Below the pieces are notes generated by a model that had not been told where the DNA came from, made no database searches, and saw only the letters and a list, made by a program, of their open reading frames with translations. Source: Spirochaeta isovalerica (lineage in GTDB: Bacteria > Spirochaetota > Spirochaetia > DSM-2461). From it: 64,000 bases of DNA. Below, in pieces: positions 47,279 to 57,104 of the stretch (positions are counted from its first letter, which is position 1; each line of letters opens with the position of its first letter). The position numbers and the translations under genes were made by a program. The stretch covers positions 434,001-498,000 of the forward strand of contig NZ_JACHGJ010000001.1 of assembly GCF_014207565.1 (NCBI RefSeq), written 5' to 3'.

Positions 47279-48977
47279 TTTTCTCCAGTTCCTCTTCAAT
47301 CATGCCTATGGAGAGGAACTCAGGAAAAACATGAGCTTCTTCGCCGGGCCTGAAAAGAAGGTATAAAGGAACACCGGCTCTTTCATATTTTGCGAGCCAT
47401 CTGGCGATTACCCTGTCACCGGAAGTGAAGTCGCCTTTGAGCAACTGAACGTTTTTCGATTCGAACATATCCAGAACCTTCTTTCTATCGAGAACAGCCG
47501 CGTCGTTGACTTTACAGGAAGTACACCAGTCTGCATAAAAATCCACAAAAACCGGTTTCCCTTCATTTCTGTATTTTTCTACCAGATCTTCAGAAAAAAC
47601 CTTCCAGACACCATCGGCAATGTTATTGTTTTCTGAAGAATTTTTCGGAGTAAGATCAACAAGGGAATAAAAAGATCCGGCTATTATGAATAAGGCGATC
47701 ACCACGACAGCAATTCTTTTTCTTTTCTTTTCTATGGCTGACCCGAAACGACCGAAAATCCAAACAGCCAATCCTGTAAAGAGAAGAAACCAGAGAACAC
47801 CTTTTATAGAATCGCCGATCAAACTGTGAAGAGTTGTCAAAAGATACACCATGGTTCCCAGGAGAAGAAAACCCATAAATTCCTTAAAGGTATTCATCCA
47901 CTTACCCGGTTTGGGTATCCTGGCAATTAGAGCCGGAAAAAGACCGAGAAGAATGAATGGCAAGGCAAATCCAAGAGAAAGTGCTGTAAAAATCAATATT
48001 ATGACAAATGGAGTCTGGGAAAAAGCAAAACCAAGAGCGGCACCCATAAAGGGAGCGGTGCAGGGGGTTGCGACAAGAACCGCAAAGATCCCGGTTATGA
48101 ATGAACTTCTATAACTTCTGCCGGCGCTATGCTGTGATGCCTTTTGCATGCCTTTATTCGGAGGATTGAATGTATAGATATCAAAAAGAGAGAGTGAAAA
48201 AATGAAAATGAGTGTTAAAAGAACAGTAACGAAAAGCGGATTCTGAAACTGAAATCCCCAACCGAATGCTTCTCCGGAACTTTTCAGTAAAATAACAGAA
48301 AAAGCAAGTATCAAAAAGGAGACCAGTATACCTGTACCGTAGAGGACAGAAGATACTAATATTGTTTTTTTATCATGACTGCTCTGTTCTACCAGATTTA
48401 AGGCTTTAACGGAAAGTAGAGGTAGGACACAGGGCATAATATTCAGAATAATTCCACCGGCGAAAGCCAGGAGAATGTACCAGAGTATAACTGACAACGG
48501 AGATTTTGAAGTCCCGCCATTATCGCTGATATCAAGAGTGCGATTGAATGTAATGTTTTCCGGAAGAAGACAGGCCCCGTCGTCCTCACACATCTGATAT
48601 GATGCGATTATCTCGAGGTCAATTTGATTGGCATTCACATCATCGGTTAATGAAAAAGTTCTTGAAATTGTAACTTTGTCGCTGAAAGCCGGAATACCGA
48701 GGAGAGGTTTACTCTCTTCCATGGGATAAAATACTTCTCCGGCATCTATTTGCGGATTATCAATAGTAATAGTAAAAAAATCTTCATTAAGAAAAATATG
48801 GTAATGTTCAGGTATTTCATATGTCCCGTAGACTGTAAATGTATCGCCCGGGGACAATTCCGAAGGAATAACCTCAAGAACTATATTGACTTCCGGAATA
48901 TCGCTGGTACCGAAAAACTGTCCGTATACTTGAAATGAAAAAAATACAGTCAGCAGAAAGAATATTGTTTTTTTCAT
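47268..48977 (-). CDS. dsbD: Thiol:disulfide interchange protein DsbD
   Basis: A 569-aa membrane reductant transporter moving electrons from cytoplasmic thioredoxin to the periplasm. Signal peptide (1-20); N-terminal alpha domain with a Cys pair (QMCEDDGAC, about 129-135); eight-helix beta domain with the paired cysteines in NIMPCVLPL and [10 protein letters not shown]; and a C-terminal thioredoxin-like gamma domain with DWCTSCK. All three redox pairs are present. Expected partners (DsbC, CcmG) are not nearby. It is divergent from sbcD. Confidence 0.95.
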   Translation of the reverse strand: MKKTIFFLLTVFFSFQVYGQFFGTSDIPEVNIVLEVIPSELSPGDTFTVYGTYEIPEHYHIFLNEDFFTITIDNPQIDAGEVFYPMEESKPLLGIPAFSDKVTISRTFSLTDDVNANQIDLEIIASYQMCEDDGACLLPENITFNRTLDISDNGGTSKSPLSVILWYILLAFAGGIILNIMPCVLPLLSVKALNLVEQSSHDKKTILVSSVLYGTGILVSFLILAFSVILLKSSGEAFGWGFQFQNPLFVTVLLTLIFIFSLSLFDIYTFNPPNKGMQKASQHSAGRSYRSSFITGIFAVLVATPCTAPFMGAALGFAFSQTPFVIILIFTALSLGFALPFILLGLFPALIARIPKPGKWMNTFKEFMGFLLLGTMVYLLTTLHSLIGDSIKGVLWFLLFTGLAVWIFGRFGSAIEKKRKRIAVVVIALFIIAGSFYSLVDLTPKNSSENNNIADGVWKVFSEDLVEKYRNEGKPVFVDFYADWCTSCKVNDAAVLDRKKVLDMFESKNVQLLKGDFTSGDRVIARWLAKYERAGVPLYLLFRPGEEAHVFPEFLSIGMIEEELEKIKP

Positions 48978-49118
48978 TATCTATAAATCTCCGATATAGG
49001 TTGATCTGAATAAAATACTCATGAAGTTTGATTTTGTAAATATTATATATATAAAATACAATATCTACCAATGAAAATCCTGCTGTACTAAGGGGAAAAA
49101 AAATGAATAATAGATTAT

Positions 49119-50339
49119 ATGAGGATACTGCATACTTCTGATTGGCACCTTGGTGCCAGACTTTGCGATAGAGAGAGGATTGATGAGCACAAAGCCTTTC
49201 TGGATTGGATAATTCACAAGATAGAAACAGAAAAAGTCAATATTCTAATAATATCCGGCGATATATTTGACACATCCACTCCGCCTAATAATGCCGAAGC
49301 TCTATATTATGATTTTATTTGTAAACTTAATGAAACGGATTTAACCGCGACAGTCATAATCGGCGGAAATCATGATTCCATTTCTAAGATAAACTCACCG
49401 AAATTACTGCTCAGCCGCTTAAAAGTCTTCGTTGTGGGGGGAGCTGAAAAAAGCCCTGAAGACTGCTTAATTCCGATTTTGGAAAATGACCGGGTACACG
49501 CTCTTGTCTGTGCCGTTCCTTTTTTAAGAGAAAGAGATATCAGGATTCCTGTTGCCGGTGAGAACTGGGAAGAAAGGGAGCGGGGTGTCGCAGAGGGAAT
49601 CCATTCATACTATCGCAGTGTCGTAGAATCGGCAGAAAAGGATTATGACCTGTCAAATATTCCGTTAATAGGGATGGGACATCTCTTTGTAACCGGAAGC
49701 CTTTCCGGTGCTGGGCAAAGGGATCTCTATGTGGGGAATCTCGGATCCATATCTACAGAAATATTTTCTGATTCATTCAGTTATATCGCCCTGGGGCATA
49801 TTCATAAACCTCAGCAAGTCGGAGGAAAAGATTATATCCGATACAGCGGCTCTCCGCTGGCTATGGACTTTGGAGAAGAAGGAGAAAAGTCCGTTATTAT
49901 TGCAGAGTTTAAGGAGAATAAGCTAACCGGTACCAAAACATTGACTATCCCTCAATACAGAAAGCTGATTCGATTCAAGGGGAACTTAAAGGAAGTAGAG
50001 AAACAAATTGATGACTTTGTTCCTCCCGATACTCCCTTCTGGGCGGATGCTGAACTACTAGACGGATCAGCATTAGGAGATGTAAGCCGGATCCTCAATG
50101 AAAAGGCAATAGAAAAAGGATTTGAGTTCTTGAGAATTCGAATCCTTCACGAAGCAAGTCAGAATATATTCAAGAACAGGCAATCGAAAGAAATAAAAGA
50201 TCTGACTCCGGAGGAAATATTCATAGAACGTTGCCGCAATGCCGGTCTGGAAGAAGAAAAAATGAACGAATTGATGCCGCTCTATAAAGAATTGCTGGTT
50301 AGGGTCGAAAACGTCCTGGAGAATGACCATGAAAATTGA
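49119..50339 (+). CDS. sbcD: Exonuclease subunit SbcD
   Basis: The Mre11-type nuclease subunit of the SbcCD complex, which opens DNA hairpins and trims double-strand ends. Visible phosphoesterase motifs: TSDWHLG (start), SGDIFD, GGNHDS and ALGHIHKP. The 406-aa length fits. The ATG 49119 is not well placed for the AGGGG at 49091-49095, which instead precedes a 12-codon frame (49103-49141) that overlaps this start. The sbcC start lies inside its last codons, so the two are coupled. Confidence 0.95.
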   Translation: MRILHTSDWHLGARLCDRERIDEHKAFLDWIIHKIETEKVNILIISGDIFDTSTPPNNAEALYYDFICKLNETDLTATVIIGGNHDSISKINSPKLLLSRLKVFVVGGAEKSPEDCLIPILENDRVHALVCAVPFLRERDIRIPVAGENWEERERGVAEGIHSYYRSVVESAEKDYDLSNIPLIGMGHLFVTGSLSGAGQRDLYVGNLGSISTEIFSDSFSYIALGHIHKPQQVGGKDYIRYSGSPLAMDFGEEGEKSVIIAEFKENKLTGTKTLTIPQYRKLIRFKGNLKEVEKQIDDFVPPDTPFWADAELLDGSALGDVSRILNEKAIEKGFEFLRIRILHEASQNIFKNRQSKEIKDLTPEEIFIERCRNAGLEEEKMNELMPLYKELLVRVENVLENDHEN

Positions 50340-53300
50340 ATCCATTTCTATATATAATCTCAATTCACTATATGGGAACAATTTAATCGAGTTCACAAAA
50401 AAACCCTTCAACGGCTCCGGTCTGTTCGCCATAACTGGTCCAACCGGTGCAGGAAAATCGACAATTTTCGATGCCATATGCCTGGCTCTGTATGGAAGAA
50501 CTCCGAGATTGAAAAACCCCGATGAAATTATGAGCCGTCATACCGGAGAATGTTATTCTGAACTGACTTTTTCTGTGAATGGTTCAATATACAGAAGCCG
50601 CTGGGAGCAGAGAAAGTCAAGAGGCAAAGCTGACGGAAAACTTCAAAGCGCCAGAATGTCGATCGTAAAAATTACTGAAGGTCATGAGACTGTACTTGAA
50701 GACAAGAAAAGTCTTGTTCCTCAGGAAGTGGCTGCTATTACAGGCCTGGATTATGATCAGTTCACTCGATCTATAATGCTGGCCCAGGGAAATTTTGAAT
50801 CATTCCTCAAAGCCGGTGTAAACGAAAGGGCAGAGCTTCTGGAGAAAATGACGGGTACTGAATTATACACAAGATTGAGTATCGAGGCATTTAATCTGGC
50901 AAAAGAAAAAGAAGAAAATCTCTACAGATTGCAGGAAAAAACAGGAGATACGGAAATACTCCCGGCAGATGAAAGAGAGGAACTGGAACAGTCTCTTGAA
51001 ATTTTGAAAACAAAGAGACAGGAACAAACCGAGTTCAGAGAAAAATTGCAAGCAGCCAGAAATTGGCAGGAACAGGATGTCGTACTCAAGCACAGGATTG
51101 ATAATTGCAAATATGAATTGCAGGAAGCTCTGATTAAAGAGGAAGAGTCCAGAGAACTGGAAGATATTTACGCAAGGAAATCATTAATTGAAAAAAATAT
51201 GCCTCTTTATGATACATATACATACCTTGATAAGGAAACAAACAGACTCGAAAAAGAAACTGAAGACTTAAAAAAGAATAAAGCTTCTATTGAGTCTGAA
51301 ATTGAAGAATCAAATAAAGAACTTGAGATTCGGAAAAATGAGAAAATTGAAGTAGAACAAAGGGCTGAAAAAACAAGTAAAAATATACGTTTAATTGAAG
51401 TGCAGCAGAATTCAATTAATAGCTTTGACGAACGGATCAAAACAATAAATGAATATATAAATCAGGAATCGAATAGTTATAGATTAATCAAAGAGGAAAT
51501 TCTCAATAAAGAATCTCAGTTAAGGATATTATATAAGAATAGATCTTCTCTGAGCACCTTTATGAAACAATATGCTCATATGGCAAAAATCGGAGAATCG
51601 ATTCCGCTCTTAAAGGATCTATCCGATAGATTTGATTCTCTCGCCGGTATGGATAACTTCAGAAACTTTGATCAAATCCGGAAAATTAAACGGGCCGAAC
51701 TCGAGAATCTGGATAAAAAGATTTCTTTTATAAAAAAAGAACAGCCAGGAGACATAGAGGATTTATTAAACATAAAAGAAATTCTCAGAGCCATGGGACC
51801 CATCTCAAGAAGCTATAGAGAGGTTTTGGAAGATAATAATGATTATCTTGCCAATAAAGAATCTTACAGAAAAAAGCTGACTGTCATCACGAAAAAAAAA
51901 GAGCAGCTGGAAGCCTTGCAGGAGAAATATTTTTACCATAAAAGACAGGCAGATTTTTCCGCGTTAATCAATGAGGTGAAAAACCATCTTCATCAGGGAG
52001 ATACCTGTCCGGTCTGTAACGGCGTTTATAATGAACCGGGTAAGGAACCGGAAATTAATGAAGACCATTTGGAAATAGCCAATCCCGAAAGTGAATTGAA
52101 AGAAATATCAACGCAGGAGCAAGTCCTTAAAGAACGTATACTCGATATTCAAAAAGTGCTTGATAAATCGGATACAAAACTCAATGAATTAATGCGGGAA
52201 TGGAACGAGATCAAAGGAACATCTTTCGTTGATTTATTACCTTCTGAAAAAGAAAAAGCAATCGCCATATATAACAATAACGAATCTTTGATTGTTGATT
52301 GTATAAACTGGGATAAAGAACTTAATGCCTTGACCGGAGAGAGGGATGCGTTAACTATTGAGAACAGGAACTTTGATGAAGCTGAAAAGCTGAGAGAGAA
52401 AATTCTTTCTATTCTTCTTTCTATTGGTTTTTCCGATGACATAAAGCCTGATTTTCCTTCAGAACTGGAAACAAAAAAATCTGAATATGATAAAAAAAGA
52501 GAGAACCTTGAAAAATGTGAAAAAGACATTCAGGAGGCTGAACACGCTCTTGTCTCTTTAAAAGAGAAAGCTGCATCTGCCGAAAGCAAAATTCAAAATT
52601 GGCAGGCAGACAAAGAAAAGCTGGAATCGGAAAAATTTTTACTGGAAAATCAGCTTCTCGAGGCCAGTGGAGGCAAGTCAGTTATCCTCCTTGAAAAAGA
52701 GATGAACGAATCACTTCAAAAAGTATTACGGACCTATGAAAAAACAAAAAACGCTTTCAATCAACTTGAACAGAAGCTTTTTTCTGTTTCAGCAGCATTA
52801 ACGCATAATGAACAGACACTACCTGGCATAAGAAAAGATTGGGAGCAAAAGAGAGCTTCACTTAACGAAATCCTGAAAAATAACGACATTGATATTGAAG
52901 AGTTTAATCAAAAAGGTCTATCTGAAGAAATTCAACGCTTGAAAAAAAGGATAAACGATGGCCGGGAAGGGAAAATCCGTGCAGAAGAAGCGCTTGAAAA
53001 TTCGAAAGAGAGGCTAAAAGAGCATCTTCAGAACAAGCCGGATGAAACATATCTCAGCAATACTTCATCCGAACTGACAAAAGTGGAAAATGAAATCAAT
53101 TCAATCTCTACAGATTTGGGCGGCGTCGAAGAAAAACTGAAAAGGGATAATTTCCTTCGGGACAAGTTAAATGAGCTGGCAAGGGAAATTGAGGCTCATG
53201 AGAAAGAGTGCCGGAAATGGTCTGAACTGAGGTCTTTGATCGGGAGCGCTGACGGGAAAATCTACCGTCGTTTCGTCCAGGGGCTGACACTGGAAAAACT

Positions 53301-53712
53301 TGTCGGCTTGGCCAATATACATCTGGCTAGACTGAATAATAGATACAGAATTGAGCGATCTGAAGATAAAGAGCTTGAAGTGGAAATTGTTGACAATTGG
53401 CAGGCCGATACTATAAGACCGTCTTCAACCTTATCTGGCGGTGAAAGTTTTCTGGTAAGTCTGGCTCTGTCTTTGGGGTTGTCTGAACTGGTGGGCAATA
53501 ATGTCGTGATCGATTCGCTTTTTCTCGATGAAGGATTCGGAACGCTGGATCCTGAATCTCTCGAAACGGTTCTGTCTGCCCTGGAAACATTGCAATCCGG
53601 AGGAAAGCTGATCGGAATAATTTCCCATGTCAGTGCGATCAGAGAGCGAATTTCAGTTCAGGTACAGGTGAGAAAACTGGCCGGGGGTAAAAGCCGTATT
53701 GAAATTGTCTGA
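50329..53712 (+). CDS. sbcC: Exonuclease subunit SbcC
   Basis: The Rad50-type ATPase partner of SbcD, 1127 aa. Walker A GPTGAGKST (about 37-45), a long coiled coil, a zinc hook CPVC (about 561), a second coiled coil, then the ABC signature LSGGESFLVSLALS (about 1036) and Walker B LFLDEGFGTLD (about 1065). ATG 50329 is chosen because GGAG lies 7 bases upstream; the ATG at 50323 would be one base from it. The start overlaps the end of sbcD by 11 bp. Confidence 0.95.
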   Translation: MKIESISIYNLNSLYGNNLIEFTKKPFNGSGLFAITGPTGAGKSTIFDAICLALYGRTPRLKNPDEIMSRHTGECYSELTFSVNGSIYRSRWEQRKSRGKADGKLQSARMSIVKITEGHETVLEDKKSLVPQEVAAITGLDYDQFTRSIMLAQGNFESFLKAGVNERAELLEKMTGTELYTRLSIEAFNLAKEKEENLYRLQEKTGDTEILPADEREELEQSLEILKTKRQEQTEFREKLQAARNWQEQDVVLKHRIDNCKYELQEALIKEEESRELEDIYARKSLIEKNMPLYDTYTYLDKETNRLEKETEDLKKNKASIESEIEESNKELEIRKNEKIEVEQRAEKTSKNIRLIEVQQNSINSFDERIKTINEYINQESNSYRLIKEEILNKESQLRILYKNRSSLSTFMKQYAHMAKIGESIPLLKDLSDRFDSLAGMDNFRNFDQIRKIKRAELENLDKKISFIKKEQPGDIEDLLNIKEILRAMGPISRSYREVLEDNNDYLANKESYRKKLTVITKKKEQLEALQEKYFYHKRQADFSALINEVKNHLHQGDTCPVCNGVYNEPGKEPEINEDHLEIANPESELKEISTQEQVLKERILDIQKVLDKSDTKLNELMREWNEIKGTSFVDLLPSEKEKAIAIYNNNESLIVDCINWDKELNALTGERDALTIENRNFDEAEKLREKILSILLSIGFSDDIKPDFPSELETKKSEYDKKRENLEKCEKDIQEAEHALVSLKEKAASAESKIQNWQADKEKLESEKFLLENQLLEASGGKSVILLEKEMNESLQKVLRTYEKTKNAFNQLEQKLFSVSAALTHNEQTLPGIRKDWEQKRASLNEILKNNDIDIEEFNQKGLSEEIQRLKKRINDGREGKIRAEEALENSKERLKEHLQNKPDETYLSNTSSELTKVENEINSISTDLGGVEEKLKRDNFLRDKLNELAREIEAHEKECRKWSELRSLIGSADGKIYRRFVQGLTLEKLVGLANIHLARLNNRYRIERSEDKELEVEIVDNWQADTIRPSSTLSGGESFLVSLALSLGLSELVGNNVVIDSLFLDEGFGTLDPESLETVLSALETLQSGGKLIGIISHVSAIRERISVQVQVRKLAGGKSRIEIV

Positions 53713-53777
53713 CAAACAAACATTTTGTATTGTGTATTCCAAAATTAAGGATTATTCTATAAATAAACGGAGGAAAA

Positions 53778-54602
53778 ATGAGAAGCGATTTTCAAGAAAG
53801 AGTAGAAAAAGCTGTTAAATCAATACGTACTAAAACTCAGGCGAAACCAAAGGTGGGATTAATCCTCGGATCAGGTCTTTCGGGAATTTCAGATCAGCTG
53901 GATGGAATTGAAATCCCCTATAGCGATATAGACGGCTTTCCCGAACCCACAGTTGCCGGACATAAAGGAATTCTTAAGATTGGAGAAGAAACGGTAACGC
54001 TGGCGGGAAGATTTCATTTCTATGAAGGCTGGACAATGGATGAAGTTGTGCTTCCCACTGCGCTTCTGCATGGCCTGGGTGTTGAGACATTGATTGTAAC
54101 CAATGCGGCAGGAGCTGTAAATAAAGCCTTTGCGCCGGGTAATATTGTCCTGTTGAAAGATCATATCAACTTAATGGGAACCAACCCGCTTATCGGGCCG
54201 AATGATGCGAAAATGGGGCCCCGATTCCCGGATATGACATATCCGTACGACAGAGAGCTTCGCGATATGGTTAAAAGGATTGCGCCTTCTCTGCTCAGCA
54301 AACCGGAAGATCTGAAAGAAGGTGTATATGCCGCTTTTACCGGACCGTCATATGAGACGCCGGCTGAAATTAAAATGTGCCGGATCATCGGGGCGGATAT
54401 GGTTGGAATGTCGACTGTTCCCGAAGTCATTACTGCTAACCGGCTCGGTATGAAAGTCATCGGGATTTCCTGTGCGACCAATATGGCTGCCGGAATTCTC
54501 GATCAGCCTCTGAATCATGAAGAGGTTGTCGAAACCGGAAGAAAAGTGCAGAATGACATGGTCAAATTGATCATGGGGATTGTTCAGGAGCTGAACATAT
54601 AA
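53778..54602 (+). CDS. punA: Purine nucleoside phosphorylase
   Basis: A 274-aa family 2 (trimeric-type) phosphorylase for purine salvage: cleaves guanosine/inosine-type nucleosides with phosphate. Motifs: LILGSGLSG, the phosphate loop AGRFHFYEGW, TNAAGAVN, GPSYETPAEI with the purine-site Glu, and the MVGMSTVPE and SCATNMAAG segments. The Asn typical of 6-oxopurine specificity lies in the latter. Ribosome-binding site ACGGAGG. The next gene starts 8 bp downstream, so they are co-transcribed. Confidence 0.95.
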   Translation: MRSDFQERVEKAVKSIRTKTQAKPKVGLILGSGLSGISDQLDGIEIPYSDIDGFPEPTVAGHKGILKIGEETVTLAGRFHFYEGWTMDEVVLPTALLHGLGVETLIVTNAAGAVNKAFAPGNIVLLKDHINLMGTNPLIGPNDAKMGPRFPDMTYPYDRELRDMVKRIAPSLLSKPEDLKEGVYAAFTGPSYETPAEIKMCRIIGADMVGMSTVPEVITANRLGMKVIGISCATNMAAGILDQPLNHEEVVETGRKVQNDMVKLIMGIVQELNI

Positions 54603-54610
54603 CGATATAG

Positions 54611-57052
54611 GTGATAACAGAAAAAAGATTTACCCGGGAAGTTCTCTCTCTAATGGAAGAAGACCTCAGAGATGCTTCTTCCCGGGAAGTATTATGGTGC
54701 GGACAGCAGAACAGCGAGGGAATGATATCCCGTGTTTCTGTAGCTGCAAGAGGAACCGATTCTGAAGTTCCGGCTCTTTTCCCTCATATGGATAAGGGCG
54801 ATGTTGTCATACACAATCACCCGTCAGGCCTGCTGGAACCGAGCAGCGCTGATTTATCAGTCGCTTCCCTTTTGGGAAACCGCGGAATCGGCTTTTTTAT
54901 AATCAATAATGAACTGACACACTTTTATGCTGTTGCGGAACCGGTAAAAAGAAAGCGGGATACGAGCCTCGATGAGGAAGAACTTGCGCATATCCTCAGT
55001 CCCGGCGGAGCACTCGAAAATATAAGCGAAAACTATGAACACCGCCCTTCACAAACAGACTTGCTGAAGCTCATTTGCCGTGGTTTCAATCAGAATCTCA
55101 TTATCGCCGCAGAAGCCGGCACAGGTGTCGGTAAATCATTTGCCTATCTTATTCCTTCTCTTAAATGGGCGGAAGAGAATGAAGAAAGAGTCGTTATATC
55201 AACAGCGACCATAAACCTACAGCAGCAGATCATTGAAAAAGACATTCCCCTGGCCAAACGGATGACAGGTTCGACAGTTAAAGCTGTACTTGTCAAAGGG
55301 AGAAGAAATTATATCTGCCATAGCCGCTTGAAAGAGCAAATGGATGAAAACAGCCTCTTTCTTGATGAAGGCGATCCTTTAAAAGTTATTTACGATTGGT
55401 CTCAGATATCCGCAACAGGCAGCCGGACAGAATTGAATTTTCATCCCGATGAGTCATTGTGGTCCCGCGTCTGCAGTGAGTCGGACACCTGCACGGGAAT
55501 GAGATGCCCCTGGTTTGAAAATTGCTATGTCATGCGAGCCAGGAGAGAAGCAGCATCGGCCGGTATTCTTGTTGTAAACCATCACTTGCTTTTTGCCGAT
55601 CTTGCATTAAGACAATCCGGAATAGGTTACGAGAGCGGGGCCGTGCTTCCTGTATATGACAGGATCGTCTTTGATGAAGCGCACAATATCGAAAACAGCG
55701 CCACCTCCTTTTTTTCTGAATCGCTAAGTAAATTCTCTGTTTTCCAGCTTCTCGGCCGCCTGTATCGTTTGCGCAAAGGGCGAGCTGCCGGTTCTGCTGT
55801 TCGTATTGAGGCGTTGACCGGACCCTGTCCCGATCTGGCTGAAATTCCACAGCTCATAACCAATATCAAAGCAAAAGCGGAAATACTAGACAGTCTTTCC
55901 AGAGATTTTACCGGAGACAACTATACAAGACGTATAACGGGAGATCCCGATCAGAACATAGAAAGCGGATTGCTCGCTCCGATGGGAGAATTGCAGAAAG
56001 AATTATTACTCCTATCCCAGGCCTGTACGGATACACTGAAAGCAATCCCCGAAGAAGAAGATGAAAATCCCCTTGTTTTTGAGTTTAAAGCCATGATCAG
56101 GCGGCTTCAGGAGATGTCATCATTTTGTGAAAAGTTCAGAAACTACAGTGAATACGGAGAACTCGTTTTCTGGATTGAAAGAAAAAAAACTGCTGCCGGT
56201 GAATTGTTCGAACGTTTTATAATAACGCCGCTTGATATAGCTTCTATGATGAATGAAGCGGTGTTCAATCAATTCAAAAGCGTGATCTGTACCTCCGCGA
56301 CTTTGACCGTCAGAGATAACTTTAATTACTGGAACAGCCGGATCGGATTGAATTTATCTGATCCGGAAAAAGTTTTCAGTGAAATATTCCCTTCTCCTTT
56401 TGATTATACAAGAAGAGCTCTTCTGGCTGTTCCCAACGATGCACCTATGCCGGAAGAGGGTGAGTCATATTATTCCTACATATCCTCCTTTTGCAAAAAA
56501 GCTCTTGAAGTATCCGAAGGTGGGGCTCTTTTATTGTTCACCTCTTATGAAATGCTAAAAAACGTCTTTAACGACCTTAAACCGGGGCTTGATAGAATGG
56601 GCATAACAGCTTACAGGCAGGGTGAGGACGACAGAACGCGACTTCTAAATAATTTCAGAAACGATGTATCCAGCGTTCTTTTCGCGACTGATTCCTTCTG
56701 GGAAGGTGTTGATACGCCGGGTGATTCGCTCAAGCTGGTAATTATATGCCGGCTTCCTTTCAGAGTCCCGACGGATCCCGTCGTTATGGCCCGTGTGGAA
56801 GCTATTGAAAGGCGGGGAGGCAACCCCTTTATGGAGTTATCCCTACCTGAAGCCGTTATGAAGTTCAAACAGGGATTCGGACGGCTTATGAGAAGGAAAA
56901 GCGATAGGGGAGTCGTATTGATTCTCGATTCGAGAGTTGTAAAAAAAAGATACGGCTCTCTCTTTCTGAACTCACTGCCTCCGGCAATGCGCTCTGTCAA
57001 AGCCGGTGATGCTATTTTATTGGAAATCGAAGATTTTCTTTATGGCAACTGA
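54611..57052 (+). CDS. DinG-type helicase with N-terminal JAMM/RadC-like domain
   Basis: An 813-aa fusion. Residues 1-115 carry a JAMM metal motif, HNHPSG...PSSAD (His68, His70, Asp81), the arrangement seen in RadC and JAB metalloproteases. From about 145 a superfamily 2 XPD/DinG helicase begins: Walker A AEAGTGVGKSF (about 171), a four-cysteine Fe-S cluster region (about 288-307, with CTGMRCPWFENC), DEAH box FDEAHN (about 355), and motifs DSFWEGVDTPGD and QGFGRLMRR near the C-terminus. It should unwind DNA (5'-3') or R-loops. The GTG start at 54611 follows purine nucleoside phosphorylase by 8 bp and has only a weak ribosome-binding site. Confidence 0.9.
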   Translation: MITEKRFTREVLSLMEEDLRDASSREVLWCGQQNSEGMISRVSVAARGTDSEVPALFPHMDKGDVVIHNHPSGLLEPSSADLSVASLLGNRGIGFFIINNELTHFYAVAEPVKRKRDTSLDEEELAHILSPGGALENISENYEHRPSQTDLLKLICRGFNQNLIIAAEAGTGVGKSFAYLIPSLKWAEENEERVVISTATINLQQQIIEKDIPLAKRMTGSTVKAVLVKGRRNYICHSRLKEQMDENSLFLDEGDPLKVIYDWSQISATGSRTELNFHPDESLWSRVCSESDTCTGMRCPWFENCYVMRARREAASAGILVVNHHLLFADLALRQSGIGYESGAVLPVYDRIVFDEAHNIENSATSFFSESLSKFSVFQLLGRLYRLRKGRAAGSAVRIEALTGPCPDLAEIPQLITNIKAKAEILDSLSRDFTGDNYTRRITGDPDQNIESGLLAPMGELQKELLLLSQACTDTLKAIPEEEDENPLVFEFKAMIRRLQEMSSFCEKFRNYSEYGELVFWIERKKTAAGELFERFIITPLDIASMMNEAVFNQFKSVICTSATLTVRDNFNYWNSRIGLNLSDPEKVFSEIFPSPFDYTRRALLAVPNDAPMPEEGESYYSYISSFCKKALEVSEGGALLLFTSYEMLKNVFNDLKPGLDRMGITAYRQGEDDRTRLLNNFRNDVSSVLFATDSFWEGVDTPGDSLKLVIICRLPFRVPTDPVVMARVEAIERRGGNPFMELSLPEAVMKFKQGFGRLMRRKSDRGVVLILDSRVVKKRYGSLFLNSLPPAMRSVKAGDAILLEIEDFLYGN

Positions 57053-57104
57053 TGCCATATGACTGTATTATAGAAATGATTGTATAGAAAAGGAGTCCAT
57101 ACAA

